From assembly GCA_964457545.1 (NCBI GenBank), contig CAYWEN010000016.1:62001-126000 (forward strand): 64,000 bases of DNA, given 5' to 3'. This document shows positions 1 through 8,043 of this stretch, piece by piece. Both the position numbers and the translations under genes were made by a program. The stretch's first letter is position 1, and every line of letters starts with the position of its first letter. The stretch is from JAGGTJ01 sp964457545 (lineage in GTDB: Bacteria > Desulfobacterota > DSM-4660 > Desulfatiglandales > Desulfatiglandaceae). Below the pieces are notes generated by a model that did no database searches, was not told where the DNA came from, and was given only the letters and a program-made list of their open reading frames with translations.

Positions 1-1
1 T

Positions 2-355
2 GACACATTCTTTGACAGACTTAAAAATCTTGTAGACAAGGTTCATGCGGCAGGGGTAGCGCACTGTGATTTAAAGAGGAAGACAAATGTCATTCTTGGT
101 GACGACAACCTGCCATACATTATTGACTGGGGGGCATCGATTTTTAGTAACGAATTCAGGTTGCCCCTGATGAATCTTATATACAGAAGATTTATCGCAG
201 ATGATTACATGGCTGTAACCAAAATCAAACTGCATTATGTACCAAACCAGGTTAGTGAAAAAGAAAGGCTGCGTTATTTCAGGAGATCACCTGTTGAAAC
301 AGCAATAAGACGTATCAGAGACATGCTGCGCAATGCCCTTCAAAAAATTGCATGA
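2..355 (+). CDS. Kinase-fold protein, 5'-truncated (LPS/Kdo-kinase-like C-terminal part)
   Basis: The frame is open from the left edge of the window, so only the last 117 residues are present; the in-frame TTG at 161 lies inside the fold and is not a credible start. A kinase-like catalytic loop reads HCDLKRKTN, and about 20 residues later IIDWGAS occupies the place of the DFG metal-binding motif. Small kinases of this kind include the RIO/Kdo/heptose kinases that phosphorylate LPS core sugars in the cytoplasm, but other atypical kinases share the pattern. The tail is basic and helical. A second kinase of the same broad class lies at 59,243-60,127. Kinase fold is fairly sure; the substrate is inference. 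Confidence 0.6.
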   Translation, partial: DTFFDRLKNLVDKVHAAGVAHCDLKRKTNVILGDDNLPYIIDWGASIFSNEFRLPLMNLIYRRFIADDYMAVTKIKLHYVPNQVSEKERLRYFRRSPVETAIRRIRDMLRNALQKIA

Positions 356-442
356 GACAAGATTGACAGCTGTTTAAAGGCAGATTCCTGCTTTCAGGGA
401 TGAAAGTTTTTGTGAAACCATCTTAACAATGATTTTTTACAG

Positions 443-1303
443 ATGTACCAATTTTTTCACGGTAAAAAGAAACGTCCCAGTATGGCTCACTGGACTGCCC
501 TGTTCTCCTTTATCCTGGCCGCTGCTCTGGCCTGTATTGATATAAGGCTTGCAGTTTTTCCACTGGCCGGTTTTTCTGTCTTAAGCCTATCAGCCCCCTT
601 TTTTCCCCGTTTTGGCTATTATACCCCTGTCATAAGCTGCAACAGAAAATGCAGTAAAGGAATTTGCCTTACCTTTGATGACGGTCCGGATCCCAATACC
701 ACCATACATCTGCTTGATCTGCTTAAGCGTTATCATGTCAGGGCAGTGTTTTTCGTAACAGGCCAAAAGGCTGCCCGGCATCCTGACCTGATAAGTGCAA
801 TCCTGAAAAACGGCCATGAGATCGGTAATCATACCTACAGCCATGACAACTTTCTCATGCTGAGAGATGTCAAGACAATCATTAAAGAAATCGGTGATAC
901 CCAAAGGGAGATCTCCCGATTCTCCATCAAGAATCTTGTCCTAAGACCGCCTGTCGGGATAACAGGCCCACGATTAAAGACTGTCATTGAAAAGTTTGAC
1001 ATGTACAATATTACCTTTAGCTGCAGAGCAACTGACTACGGCAACCGGCGTATAAAGACATTGGCTGCAAGAATCCTTAAAAAGATAAAAGGAGGAGACA
1101 TTGTAATGCTTCATGATGTAATGCCGGACAAACTTGCAAACGCCACAGATGCTACAGCGTTGATTCACAAAAAGGAATTTTTATCTCATTGGCTGCATGA
1201 ACTGGAAACCATAATCACAGGGATAAAATCAAAAGGAATGACAATTCTTCCATTGTCCGAATTGGCCAACATACCGGTAAATTACAGATATAGGGATCTC
1301 TGA
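443..1303 (+). CDS. Polysaccharide deacetylase (NodB domain, carbohydrate esterase family 4)
   Basis: A 286-residue protein with a hydrophobic N-terminal segment (about residues 16-58) followed by a NodB domain. The metal and catalytic motifs are readable: TFDDGP at 77-82, NHTYSH with the two metal-binding histidines at 130 and 134, RPP at 168-170, and MLHD ending at 225. The family removes N- or O-acetyl groups from polysaccharides or peptidoglycan, usually outside the cytoplasmic membrane, and the hydrophobic N-terminus fits a membrane-anchored enzyme. The canonical tryptophan of motif 4 is not obvious near Asp198. It lies 87 bp after the kinase fragment and just before tRNA-Pro. The start at 443 lacks a strong Shine-Dalgarno; Met14 is an alternative. 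Confidence 0.85.
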   Translation: MYQFFHGKKKRPSMAHWTALFSFILAAALACIDIRLAVFPLAGFSVLSLSAPFFPRFGYYTPVISCNRKCSKGICLTFDDGPDPNTTIHLLDLLKRYHVRAVFFVTGQKAARHPDLISAILKNGHEIGNHTYSHDNFLMLRDVKTIIKEIGDTQREISRFSIKNLVLRPPVGITGPRLKTVIEKFDMYNITFSCRATDYGNRRIKTLAARILKKIKGGDIVMLHDVMPDKLANATDATALIHKKEFLSHWLHELETIITGIKSKGMTILPLSELANIPVNYRYRDL

Positions 1304-1336
1304 TTGGCACAGCCAGAAAAAATCAATGATTTTTTG

Positions 1337-1365
1337 TTGACAACCTAACAAGTCAATATAATAAT
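1337..1365 (+). promoter_or_regulatory. Sigma70-type promoter of tRNA-Pro
   Basis: A perfect TTGACA at 1337-1342 is followed, after a 17-base spacer, by AATAAT at 1360-1365, a 5-of-6 match to the -10 consensus. Transcription would begin about 1372, a few bases before the mature tRNA 5' end at 1379, as expected for a tRNA promoter. Confidence 0.6.
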
Positions 1366-1378
1366 ATATCAAAAATAT

Positions 1379-1452
1379 CGGGACGTGGCGCAGTCTGGAA
1401 GCGCACCTGAATGGGGTTCAGGGGGCCCGGGGTTCAAATCCCCGCGTCCCGA
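1379..1452 (+). tRNA. tRNA-Pro (anticodon GGG)
   Basis: A full cloverleaf can be drawn: acceptor CGGGACG pairs with CGTCCCG, D stem GCGC/GCGC, anticodon stem CCTGA/TCAGG around loop ATGGGGT (anticodon GGG at 1413-1415), T stem CGGGG/CCCCG around TTCAAAT. The discriminator base is A at 1452. The genome does not encode CCA here (the next bases are TCA), so the end must be added enzymatically. Confidence 0.95.
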
Positions 1453-1489
1453 TCATTTAGAATTTCTGAATAATATATTCACCATTCTG

Positions 1490-1528
1490 AAAAGGCCATT
1501 CCAGCATTTGCCTGGAATGGCCTTTTTT
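1490..1528 (+). terminator. Rho-independent terminator after tRNA-Pro
   Basis: A 15-bp perfect stem (AAAAGGCCATTCCAG at 1490-1504 with its complement at 1512-1526) around the 7-base loop CATTTGC is followed by a T-rich run. It lies 38 bp past the tRNA and defines a monocistronic tRNA unit together with the promoter at 1337. The A/T flanks make it potentially bidirectional, so it could also stop minus-strand transcription leaving the gene at 1624-2016. Confidence 0.9.
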
Positions 1529-1623
1529 GTTTTACTGATATCCGGATTACCGTTATTTTATTATTCCATGTGGATTTAACCAGGCTGCTGATGAATAAAA
1601 CAATCGGATAAATATCATACTTT

Positions 1624-2016
1624 TCAATATTTTATTGCATGCCATTTCAATGCCCTGCGAGTATTTGAATTAAAGATGCCAAACATAATCTTATTCTCTT
1701 TTCTGTCTACAAGAATCCCCCGGAACCGTAGAATCATTGATATTTCTCTGTTATGACAGAGGAATAAAACCCTGTCTCCCCGTATAGTACCTTCAAGAAT
1801 ACAGTCAAACCTGTGGTTGTTATTCTCAGGAATTGACATACCATAGATTTTTTCCCCTCTCTGCGTTAATCTAAGAATATACCCTCTTCCGTTAGCAACC
1901 ATATGCCATGTGCCAGAAACATCTTCTGCAAAGGCACCTGGTTGAAACAACCAGAATAATTCCAAGCAAAACAGCGGAATAAATATGATGATCATCCTGT
2001 TTCTATTCATGGCCAT
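1624..2016 (-). CDS. Small secreted protein of unknown function
   Basis: A 130-residue protein not recognised as any family. The first 30 residues look like a Sec signal peptide: basic start, hydrophobic run FIPLFCLELFWLF, and likely cleavage after GAFA. There is no lipobox cysteine. The mature part (about 100 residues) starts EDVSGTWHM and is rich in alternating hydrophobic/polar stretches (GYILRLTQRGEKIYGMSI, DRVLFLCHNREISMILRF), which suggests a small beta-barrel or beta-sandwich, possibly lipocalin-like; that is inference. It lies between the tRNA-Pro terminator and the last gene of the exopolysaccharide operon, separated from the latter by repeat copy E, so it probably has its own transcript. 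Confidence 0.6.
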   Translation of the reverse strand: MAMNRNRMIIIFIPLFCLELFWLFQPGAFAEDVSGTWHMVANGRGYILRLTQRGEKIYGMSIPENNNHRFDCILEGTIRGDRVLFLCHNREISMILRFRGILVDRKENKIMFGIFNSNTRRALKWHAIKY

Positions 2017-2058
2017 ATGTATTGTTTACAGCAAAGAATCATATCTGTTTGTCATATA

Positions 2059-2227
2059 TGGTACCCACCCATAAACACACTGTGGGCAACAGTGAGATTT
2101 CAATTCATAAACGATAATTCTTGTACAATATCAAGAAAACCAAAGGCACGGAAACGTGCAACGCCCCATATAAGGAACGCAGACACCTCCGGAAATTGTA
2201 CAAAAGGCCCGTTTACAGATGAAAACT
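2059..2227 (+). repeat. Dispersed intergenic element, copy E
   Basis: Left end GGTACCCACCCATAAAC and right end CGTTTACAGATGAAAACT match the ends of copies C and D, and the inner stretch CCCATATAAGGAACGCAGAC at 2165-2184 matches CCCATAAGGAATACCGCAG in copy C. About 169 bp. It fills most of the gap between the exporter gene and the small secreted protein and has no credible ORF. Confidence 0.6.
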
Positions 2228-2308
2228 GCCTGTATCTGCGTGCAACAGGGCATTGTCGCCCCCCTTTCCGGCAATAAAAGTGATCAGCCATTTTTTGCTT
2301 CCAATACA

Positions 2309-3628
2309 TCAGAAAGAGGGATCTCTATTCTGGTTATAGTTGTAATTTACACCCTTGCTGAAAGGCAACATCTTGTTAATGTACTGATCAATAAACTGAT
2401 TAGCCTTGCTTATTCCTGTTTTGGGCACATAAATTACGTCTTGAGAAGACAAGGCAAGGTCCTGGAATCTGAGATTCTTCTCCAAAACTTCTTCCAGATT
2501 GGATTTGTATATGGTCAATTCCTCATTCTTTCCATAATGTATCAGCACCACGCTGCTTAAATCTCCTTCCGGTGTTACTCCACCAGCCTCCATTATAGCC
2601 TTTAACAACGTCATTGAATTTGCCAGAGGATATGAACCTGGTATCTTTACTTCACCACTTACATAAACGACCCGTTTTGCCGAAGAAATGAGTGTAATAG
2701 ATATGTCTATCGGATTAGCATAGTATTTTTGCATGCTTTTACGAAGCTTGTCCCTCAATTCCGGGAGAGTATTCCCTTCAACCTTTATATTTCCGATAGC
2801 CGGAAGCATAATTTCCCCTGAAGGAGTTACAGTAACGGTTCTATCGTAACCAACAAGGCCAGTAGGTACAAAGTTTCTGGGAACCACATCAATTTGCAGA
2901 TTATTGGCGAATTTTCTGCGAGCTAATTTTGTAAGCTTTTTAGAAAGTTCCTGTGGTGTCAAGCCTGCTGCTTCCACTTCTCCAAGGATAGGAACAATCA
3001 GTTTTCCATCCGGAGAGATTGTAAAATCCCCAGTAATATCGTTAATAGGAGCTTCGTTGATTCCTGTCAAGGAAACCGTAACCCTTGGATCGTTGACCTT
3101 TGCTTCACAAGCCTTTGTTACAGTCCTTGCCAGTTCCCCGGCAGTCTTTCCCCGGGCCATCACCTCACCTATCTTGGGAATCGTAATTTTTCCGTCAGGA
3201 CGTACTGTTGCATCAAAATTAAGGGATGAATCCGTAACAAAATCAACCCGTATTTGGTCTCCTTCCATAATATGGTAGGCTCCTGAACCAAAGGATGCCA
3301 CCAATCTCATTGTGGTATTTGCCTCAATTTTAAATAATTTTGTGGTAATACTTGCCGGCCTTATATCCACCCTGTAAACATCCCCTGGACTGATCGTAAA
3401 GTCAACCAATCCCTTTGGCAGCAAACTGGTATCGCCGTTACAATTAACAGGTGGCTGGCCATATCGTAACACAGTTACACCATGATGTGTGGCGCATCCG
3501 GCAAAAAACATAAAAACAAAAAGAGCAAATCCGGCAAAAAAGATTTTATGCGGTCTCAGCGAATTCAGAAATGCCCTGTCGTGACAGATAACATACTGAC
3601 CGGTTTTATAACACCATAATCTGTTCAA
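2309..3628 (-). CDS. Polysaccharide export outer-membrane lipoprotein (Wza/OPX family)
   Basis: A 439-residue outer-membrane polysaccharide export protein forming the channel through which the finished polymer leaves the cell. The long N-terminus ends in lipobox FAGC (Cys45), so the mature protein is a lipoprotein. A poly-export domain begins near DFTISPGDVYRVDI (about 75) and recurs as DFTISPDGKL (about 200), followed by SLBB-type domains including KRVVYVSGEVKIPGSYPL. The TTG start at 3628 is chosen because it follows a strong Shine-Dalgarno (AAAGGGAGGAT) by five bases. The gene overlaps the glycosidase gene upstream by four bases (TTGA), so the two are translationally coupled. It is the last gene of the exopolysaccharide operon and should act with the chain-length/kinase protein at 12,854. 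Confidence 0.92.
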   Translation of the reverse strand: MNRLWCYKTGQYVICHDRAFLNSLRPHKIFFAGFALFVFMFFAGCATHHGVTVLRYGQPPVNCNGDTSLLPKGLVDFTISPGDVYRVDIRPASITTKLFKIEANTTMRLVASFGSGAYHIMEGDQIRVDFVTDSSLNFDATVRPDGKITIPKIGEVMARGKTAGELARTVTKACEAKVNDPRVTVSLTGINEAPINDITGDFTISPDGKLIVPILGEVEAAGLTPQELSKKLTKLARRKFANNLQIDVVPRNFVPTGLVGYDRTVTVTPSGEIMLPAIGNIKVEGNTLPELRDKLRKSMQKYYANPIDISITLISSAKRVVYVSGEVKIPGSYPLANSMTLLKAIMEAGGVTPEGDLSSVVLIHYGKNEELTIYKSNLEEVLEKNLRFQDLALSSQDVIYVPKTGISKANQFIDQYINKMLPFSKGVNYNYNQNRDPSF

Positions 3629-5295
3629 TTTTTATCCTCCCTTTTTGTAAACTCAACTGTTACAATTGAATGAGGTGGTATTTCAAGTGTCTTTTCAGGA
3701 CAGAAATAAAAATGAATTATTTTTGTTTTTGAATGCCTTGAATCGGCTGGTTCATAATATTTGATCGGGAAACCTGGCGGCATGTCAGGGCCGTTATTGG
3801 AAACAGCTTTTTTCCCGCTCAACTCCCAAACATCCGCACGGGAAGTTTTTACGTCAAAACCCTTTATATGAAAAAGCACCCTGTAAGTCTTATTCCAACA
3901 TCGGCTTATAATGTTTACAAACAGTCTGTTCCCTGCATCATTGACAGATGACAGCACAGATAATTCAGGAACATTTTTCATTGACTTCACCAGCCCTATC
4001 TTTTTTGTACTGTAATACCCGCATTTGATGTCAGATTCAACCAGCAGATCTCCAAAATGTTTTGAAAACATCTGTACAGCATAATAGGGGACTTTCGGCT
4101 GATGATCATATGATACCCATCCCATAAAACTATGGTCAGTAAACTTGAAATAATTCGCAAGCTTCACCCTGGGGTGTCTCATAAAAACCTGCAAAGCAAG
4201 ACCCGCATACACCGCAGACCCAAGGGTTTTTACATGATCAATCCACCTGGGGTCAGAAATGGAGAAAAACACCCCCCATTCTGTTACAGCAATGGATATT
4301 TTTTTCCCCCTTTCATAACGAGAAAGAAGCTTTTCCATCTCTCTCAAGTCAGAATCAATAGATATGGGAGCGGCCCATAAAGCCTGGTAAATCTCTTTGG
4401 CACTGGCAGTGTAATCATTAATAAGAACCGGAAAGTAGGCATTATGAAGAGAAACAAGATCTATTGTGTCTGCTACTGATCTGAGCAAAATGCTGTTCCA
4501 GTTTTTATAGTATGGACCAAATGGGATTGTATAAGAGTTGGCAACACCTGTTGCAATAAGTGAAATAGAAGGATCTGCCTCTTTCATGGCCCTGGCAAAG
4601 CTTTTCACTCGTTTTGCGTAACAACCGGGAGACATGGTAATCTGTTTTTCAGCATCCGTACCAGCAAGATACAGTTCATTTCCCAATTCCCAGAATTTTA
4701 CTTTGACAGGTGAGTTAAGCCCGTCTGTCTTCCTTAGAGCGTTGTTTTTATCATTGCAGTATGCAACCCAGGAAGCTGCCTCATCCGGCGTACCTGTCCC
4801 CACGTTAACCGTAATGAGTGGCTGAGCGCCTATCATTCGGCAAAACTTTGACAATTCAAGGATGCCAAAACAGTTGGAAGATTTACCAGGGTCTGTAAAA
4901 TGTGGCATCGTTAGACGCAACTTGCTTGGCCCCCTGCCATTTTTCCAGTGATAAAAATCAGAGAAAGTACCTCCCGGGAAACGTATCAGGGTTATGCCCT
5001 GCTTTTTTGCGAGTCTTACATAATCCTCTTCCGCCCTGTTCCTGTCTTCATTCCACACGCCATTTCCGCAGTTTATCCACTCGATATTTGTGCCAAATAT
5101 ACCTCGACTTATTCTGTTGTTTATCCTGTTCGCATCAACGTAACATACCGTATCCAATGCCATGAAACCGTGTGGAGATGCCGGGACATCAGCCAGAGCG
5201 GAATCTTTTGAGCATATCAATCCAAAAGGATATTGGCACATCCAGACAAGAACAGACGTTAATAAAAAAAGATTGAAAGTTTTCATCCTCAACAC
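3625..5295 (-). CDS. Secreted clan-A glycoside hydrolase (arabinofuranosidase-like)
   Basis: A 556-residue enzyme with an N-terminal signal sequence (hydrophobic FLLTSVLVWMC, cleavage perhaps after ALA near 35). The catalytic barrel shows the clan GH-A signatures: WELGNE with acid/base Glu207 and VTEWG with nucleophile Glu339, plus FPGGTFSDFYHWKNGRGP (about 106-123), which resembles the substrate-binding loop of family 51 alpha-L-arabinofuranosidases. A C-terminal beta domain follows (about 430-556). It sits inside the exopolysaccharide operon, overlapping the exporter gene, so the likely job is trimming or cutting the polymer in the periplasm or outside; linkage specificity is unknown. Start is GTG at 5295 or the more usual ATG at 5286. 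Confidence 0.8.
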   Translation of the reverse strand: MLRMKTFNLFLLTSVLVWMCQYPFGLICSKDSALADVPASPHGFMALDTVCYVDANRINNRISRGIFGTNIEWINCGNGVWNEDRNRAEEDYVRLAKKQGITLIRFPGGTFSDFYHWKNGRGPSKLRLTMPHFTDPGKSSNCFGILELSKFCRMIGAQPLITVNVGTGTPDEAASWVAYCNDKNNALRKTDGLNSPVKVKFWELGNELYLAGTDAEKQITMSPGCYAKRVKSFARAMKEADPSISLIATGVANSYTIPFGPYYKNWNSILLRSVADTIDLVSLHNAYFPVLINDYTASAKEIYQALWAAPISIDSDLREMEKLLSRYERGKKISIAVTEWGVFFSISDPRWIDHVKTLGSAVYAGLALQVFMRHPRVKLANYFKFTDHSFMGWVSYDHQPKVPYYAVQMFSKHFGDLLVESDIKCGYYSTKKIGLVKSMKNVPELSVLSSVNDAGNRLFVNIISRCWNKTYRVLFHIKGFDVKTSRADVWELSGKKAVSNNGPDMPPGFPIKYYEPADSRHSKTKIIHFYFCPEKTLEIPPHSIVTVEFTKREDKN

Positions 5296-5304
5296 CCGTA
5301 CAGG

Positions 5305-5844
5305 TTAAACCTGAGCAGGATACGTTTTTTTGAGCACTGCAGGAACCCCGGCTACCAGACAGTTATCAGGCATAGAATCAAGAACCACCGCTCCTGCTGC
5401 AACAGTGACATTTTTACCAACAGAAACAGGGCCAAGAACCATGGCACCACTGCATATTACAGTATTTGATCCGATACGCGGATGTCCATCATGCTCTTTT
5501 GAGCCCCCTTTACCACCAAGAACCACTCCACCATAAATCTCACAAAAATCACCTACAATTACATCCTTTCCGATTACAATTCCCACCGAGTGAATTATCC
5601 ACACTCCCTTGCCCAACATAGCTCCAGGATGAATATCAGCTCCTGAAAGAAGAATATTCAATCTCCTCACAATTGCAGGCAAAACGGGCAAGTGTCTTCT
5701 GTAAAAAGCATGGGCAATTCTGTGCATACAGACAGCTTGTGCCCCGGAATCCAGTAAAATGCGCGCAATCCTTTTCGTTAATCCCTGCTGTGCCTGCCTG
5801 TCTCTGAGTAAATCTGGGCTATCTTGCATACAGTTGTTTCCCAT
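5305..5844 (-). CDS. Serine acetyltransferase-like hexapeptide enzyme (CysE/EpsC type)
   Basis: A 179-residue acetyl-CoA-dependent acyltransferase: a short helical N-terminus, then a left-handed beta-helix of hexapeptide repeats (ADIHPGAMLGKG, KDVIVGDFCEIY, NTVICSGAMVLG). The two histidines typical of CysE are present: His85 in IIHSVG and His121 in EHDGHPRIG, so it could make O-acetylserine; in a polysaccharide operon it may instead acetylate a sugar. The assigned start overlaps the upstream glycosyltransferase by 67 bp, an unusually long overlap; a start further inside (Met40) would remove helical residues conserved in the family, so I keep 5844. It is a single-domain relative of the triple fusion at 8,044-9,852. 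Confidence 0.85.
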   Translation of the reverse strand: MGNNCMQDSPDLLRDRQAQQGLTKRIARILLDSGAQAVCMHRIAHAFYRRHLPVLPAIVRRLNILLSGADIHPGAMLGKGVWIIHSVGIVIGKDVIVGDFCEIYGGVVLGGKGGSKEHDGHPRIGSNTVICSGAMVLGPVSVGKNVTVAAGAVVLDSMPDNCLVAGVPAVLKKTYPAQV

Positions 5845-6905
5845 GTAAATTTCCGGGCCTGTTCCAATCCCTTTTTCTGGATCGCCCGTGTTTTTTCTTC
5901 ATCAAACCATAATTCTCTGATTTTCAAATACAGCATTCTGGCTGATCCTGAATCAAAAAAAACTGCACAATCAGAAAAAAGTTCTCTGTGTACCTTTATA
6001 TCAGAACATATTACAGGAACTTCACTTGCCATAGCTTCCAAAGGTGGCAAATCAAAGCCTTCATCAACAGATGGAGCTATAAACAACTTTGCCTCTCTAA
6101 GCAGGCGCAAATACTCTTCATCCGTGATATAACCCTTGAATTTTACATGATTCTCCAAAGAACAACGCCTTGTAAGCTTTAAAAGGGCATCATAGTATCG
6201 GCCATTGCGAATTCCACCTGCTATCACAAAGTTGACTGCAAGATCTTCAGTATCCAGAAACACCCTAAGGGCCTCAATAACTACCTCGAGATTTTTCCTG
6301 GGTTCAATAGCTCCAACATACAGGATATAGGGATTATTGTGTTTAACGTTCCCGAGTCTTTCTTTATTGTTATGGCATTTGGGTTCAGACCTGAAAAAGC
6401 TGTGATCAATGCCATTATATACCGATACAACTTTCCGGTCTGGCAGCCTGTACTTATCCAAGATCTGATTACGGACTGCATTGCTAACTGTAATTATTCT
6501 TTTTGCGGTCCTCATGGTATAAGGAGTCAGAACACGAACAATACGATCCCTTAAGCTGTTGTATTGTTTTTTGTTTCTTTCAAGAACCAGATCGTGAACA
6601 GTCACCACCACATTGGTCCCGCAAAACAGCGGAGCAATTCGCTGGACATGCAAGACGTCGAGATTAAATCTCATGGAAAGAAACGGGAGAATAACAGAAC
6701 GCTGAAAAAGGGGATCTGAAACCAGCAGTTTGCAGTATTTAACATTTCTGTAATAACGATTCTGACCTTTCCAGTGTTTTCCTACGAAAAAGATGTACTC
6801 GTTATGAGGTGCCATTCGGGGAAGCAAATCCACAAGGTTCCTTACATACCTTTCCACCCCTCCCTTATTCTTTCCTAAAATGTGAGCATCAATTCCAACC
6901 CGCAC
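5778..6905 (-). CDS. Glycosyltransferase family 4
   Basis: A 375-residue GT-B fold retaining glycosyltransferase. The N-terminal half starts MRVGIDAHILGKNKGGVERY, the acceptor-binding glycine loop. The C-terminal nucleotide-sugar domain begins near ILYVGAIEPRKNLEVVIEAL and carries the family EX7E motif in SVDEGFDLPPLEAMASEVPV. The combination GIDAHILG plus EGFDLPPLEAM is common in GDP-mannose-using transferases, but the donor cannot be read from sequence. It acts in the cytoplasm, adding one sugar to the lipid-linked repeat unit. The start is one base after the stop of the GT2 gene at 6906, so the pair is probably co-translated. Confidence 0.9.
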   Translation of the reverse strand: MRVGIDAHILGKNKGGVERYVRNLVDLLPRMAPHNEYIFFVGKHWKGQNRYYRNVKYCKLLVSDPLFQRSVILPFLSMRFNLDVLHVQRIAPLFCGTNVVVTVHDLVLERNKKQYNSLRDRIVRVLTPYTMRTAKRIITVSNAVRNQILDKYRLPDRKVVSVYNGIDHSFFRSEPKCHNNKERLGNVKHNNPYILYVGAIEPRKNLEVVIEALRVFLDTEDLAVNFVIAGGIRNGRYYDALLKLTRRCSLENHVKFKGYITDEEYLRLLREAKLFIAPSVDEGFDLPPLEAMASEVPVICSDIKVHRELFSDCAVFFDSGSARMLYLKIRELWFDEEKTRAIQKKGLEQARKFTWETTVCKIAQIYSETGRHSRD

Positions 6906-7877
6906 TTATATCCCACTCATTGAAGACCGGTCATCTCTGACAAGGTCCTTCAGTCTGGCAACAGAACAATTCCACTTCAGCCCAATCTCGCTGTTTCCGA
7001 TTATAAATCCAGGAAACGCTGCAATGGCACGAATAACAAGACCTGCAACCATAAAAGATCTTATAAGAAAAAGCTCCCTGCTCCCATAATTCCTGTGCAA
7101 AAGAGCAAGTAAATTTCTCTGTTGCAGAATACTGTTTTTAACCTTTTGGCTCTCTGTCCTGCTGCTTGCACCACATTGATGTATAATCCTGGTTGTATTC
7201 AAGCGGAAGACTGTCAAACCTCTCTTTTTGACCTTCCAGCACAGATCAATGTCCTCCGAATACATAAAAAAGCTGGGATCAAACCCTCCTACTTCCAGAA
7301 AAAGACTTTTTTGCATGAGCATACACACACCAGAAATCCAATCCACTTCTGTTTCTTCTCCATTTATCTCATCAGACGGGAAGTGCATTCCGGAAAAGAG
7401 TTTGTTCCCTCCAAACAACTTGCTGAGAAAGAAGGCATCGTTACATACAACCCTAAGGCAGGGAAAATTACCGCAGCTTTTAGGCTGGGGAATTCCATCA
7501 GAAAGCAGCACCACTGGTCCCACTATCCCTGCATTTGGTTTGCCTTTTAAAAAAGCAAGCAACACGCTAACTGTATCTTCTAACAGAACAGTATCACTGT
7601 TAAGAAACATCAGGTAAGAACCGGTGCATTTTGATACCCCTGTATTGCTTGCTACACCAAACCCGACATTCCTGTCATTGGCAATCAGGATAACATCCGG
7701 ATATTCTTGCCTGATCATTTCCTGACTTCCGTCGGAAGATGCATTATCCACCACCACTATTTCATAGGGAATCCCCCTGACCTGATTATATATGCTTTCT
7801 ATGCAATCTTTTACAAGTTGCCGTGTATTGTAACTAACAATGACAATGGATACCAAAGGCTTCATATCGAGTATCAC
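6906..7877 (-). CDS. Glycosyltransferase family 2 (rhamnosyltransferase-like)
   Basis: A 323-residue GT-A fold inverting transferase. The nucleotide-binding start VSIVIVSYNTRQLVKDCIES is followed by VVDNASSDGS, the DXD-type metal motif FLNSDT, and SEDIDLCWKVKKRG, which carries the catalytic-base ED pair of the family. A hydrophobic C-terminal stretch (FMVAGLVIRAIAAFPGFIIG) may tie it to the membrane. WbbL-type rhamnosyltransferases have this architecture. It should build part of the exopolysaccharide repeat unit. A 166-bp gap separates it from the acyltransferase fusion upstream; I see nothing functional in that gap. Confidence 0.9.
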   Translation of the reverse strand: MILDMKPLVSIVIVSYNTRQLVKDCIESIYNQVRGIPYEIVVVDNASSDGSQEMIRQEYPDVILIANDRNVGFGVASNTGVSKCTGSYLMFLNSDTVLLEDTVSVLLAFLKGKPNAGIVGPVVLLSDGIPQPKSCGNFPCLRVVCNDAFFLSKLFGGNKLFSGMHFPSDEINGEETEVDWISGVCMLMQKSLFLEVGGFDPSFFMYSEDIDLCWKVKKRGLTVFRLNTTRIIHQCGASSRTESQKVKNSILQQRNLLALLHRNYGSRELFLIRSFMVAGLVIRAIAAFPGFIIGNSEIGLKWNCSVARLKDLVRDDRSSMSGI

Positions 7878-8043
7878 TCAACCATATTTCAACCGGATCA
7901 AACAACCTGGATTCATTGCTCATCCTGCATGAATCTCTGTCAATCTACACTACACCCGGCTTTGCAATCTCACATTTTATCCATCACAATGGGAACAGAT
8001 CTTATCCTGGCCTTAAGTGCCCTGCCTTTATATCTATCAATTT

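Noticed and set aside
1317..1335. A/T palindrome AAAAAATCA-A-TGATTTTTT after the deacetylase gene
   Set aside because: Only A-T pairs next to a one-base centre, too weak for a terminator, and it abuts the tRNA-Pro -35 box.
1385..1579. 64-codon plus-strand frame
   Set aside because: It runs through tRNA-Pro and its terminator and cannot be a gene.
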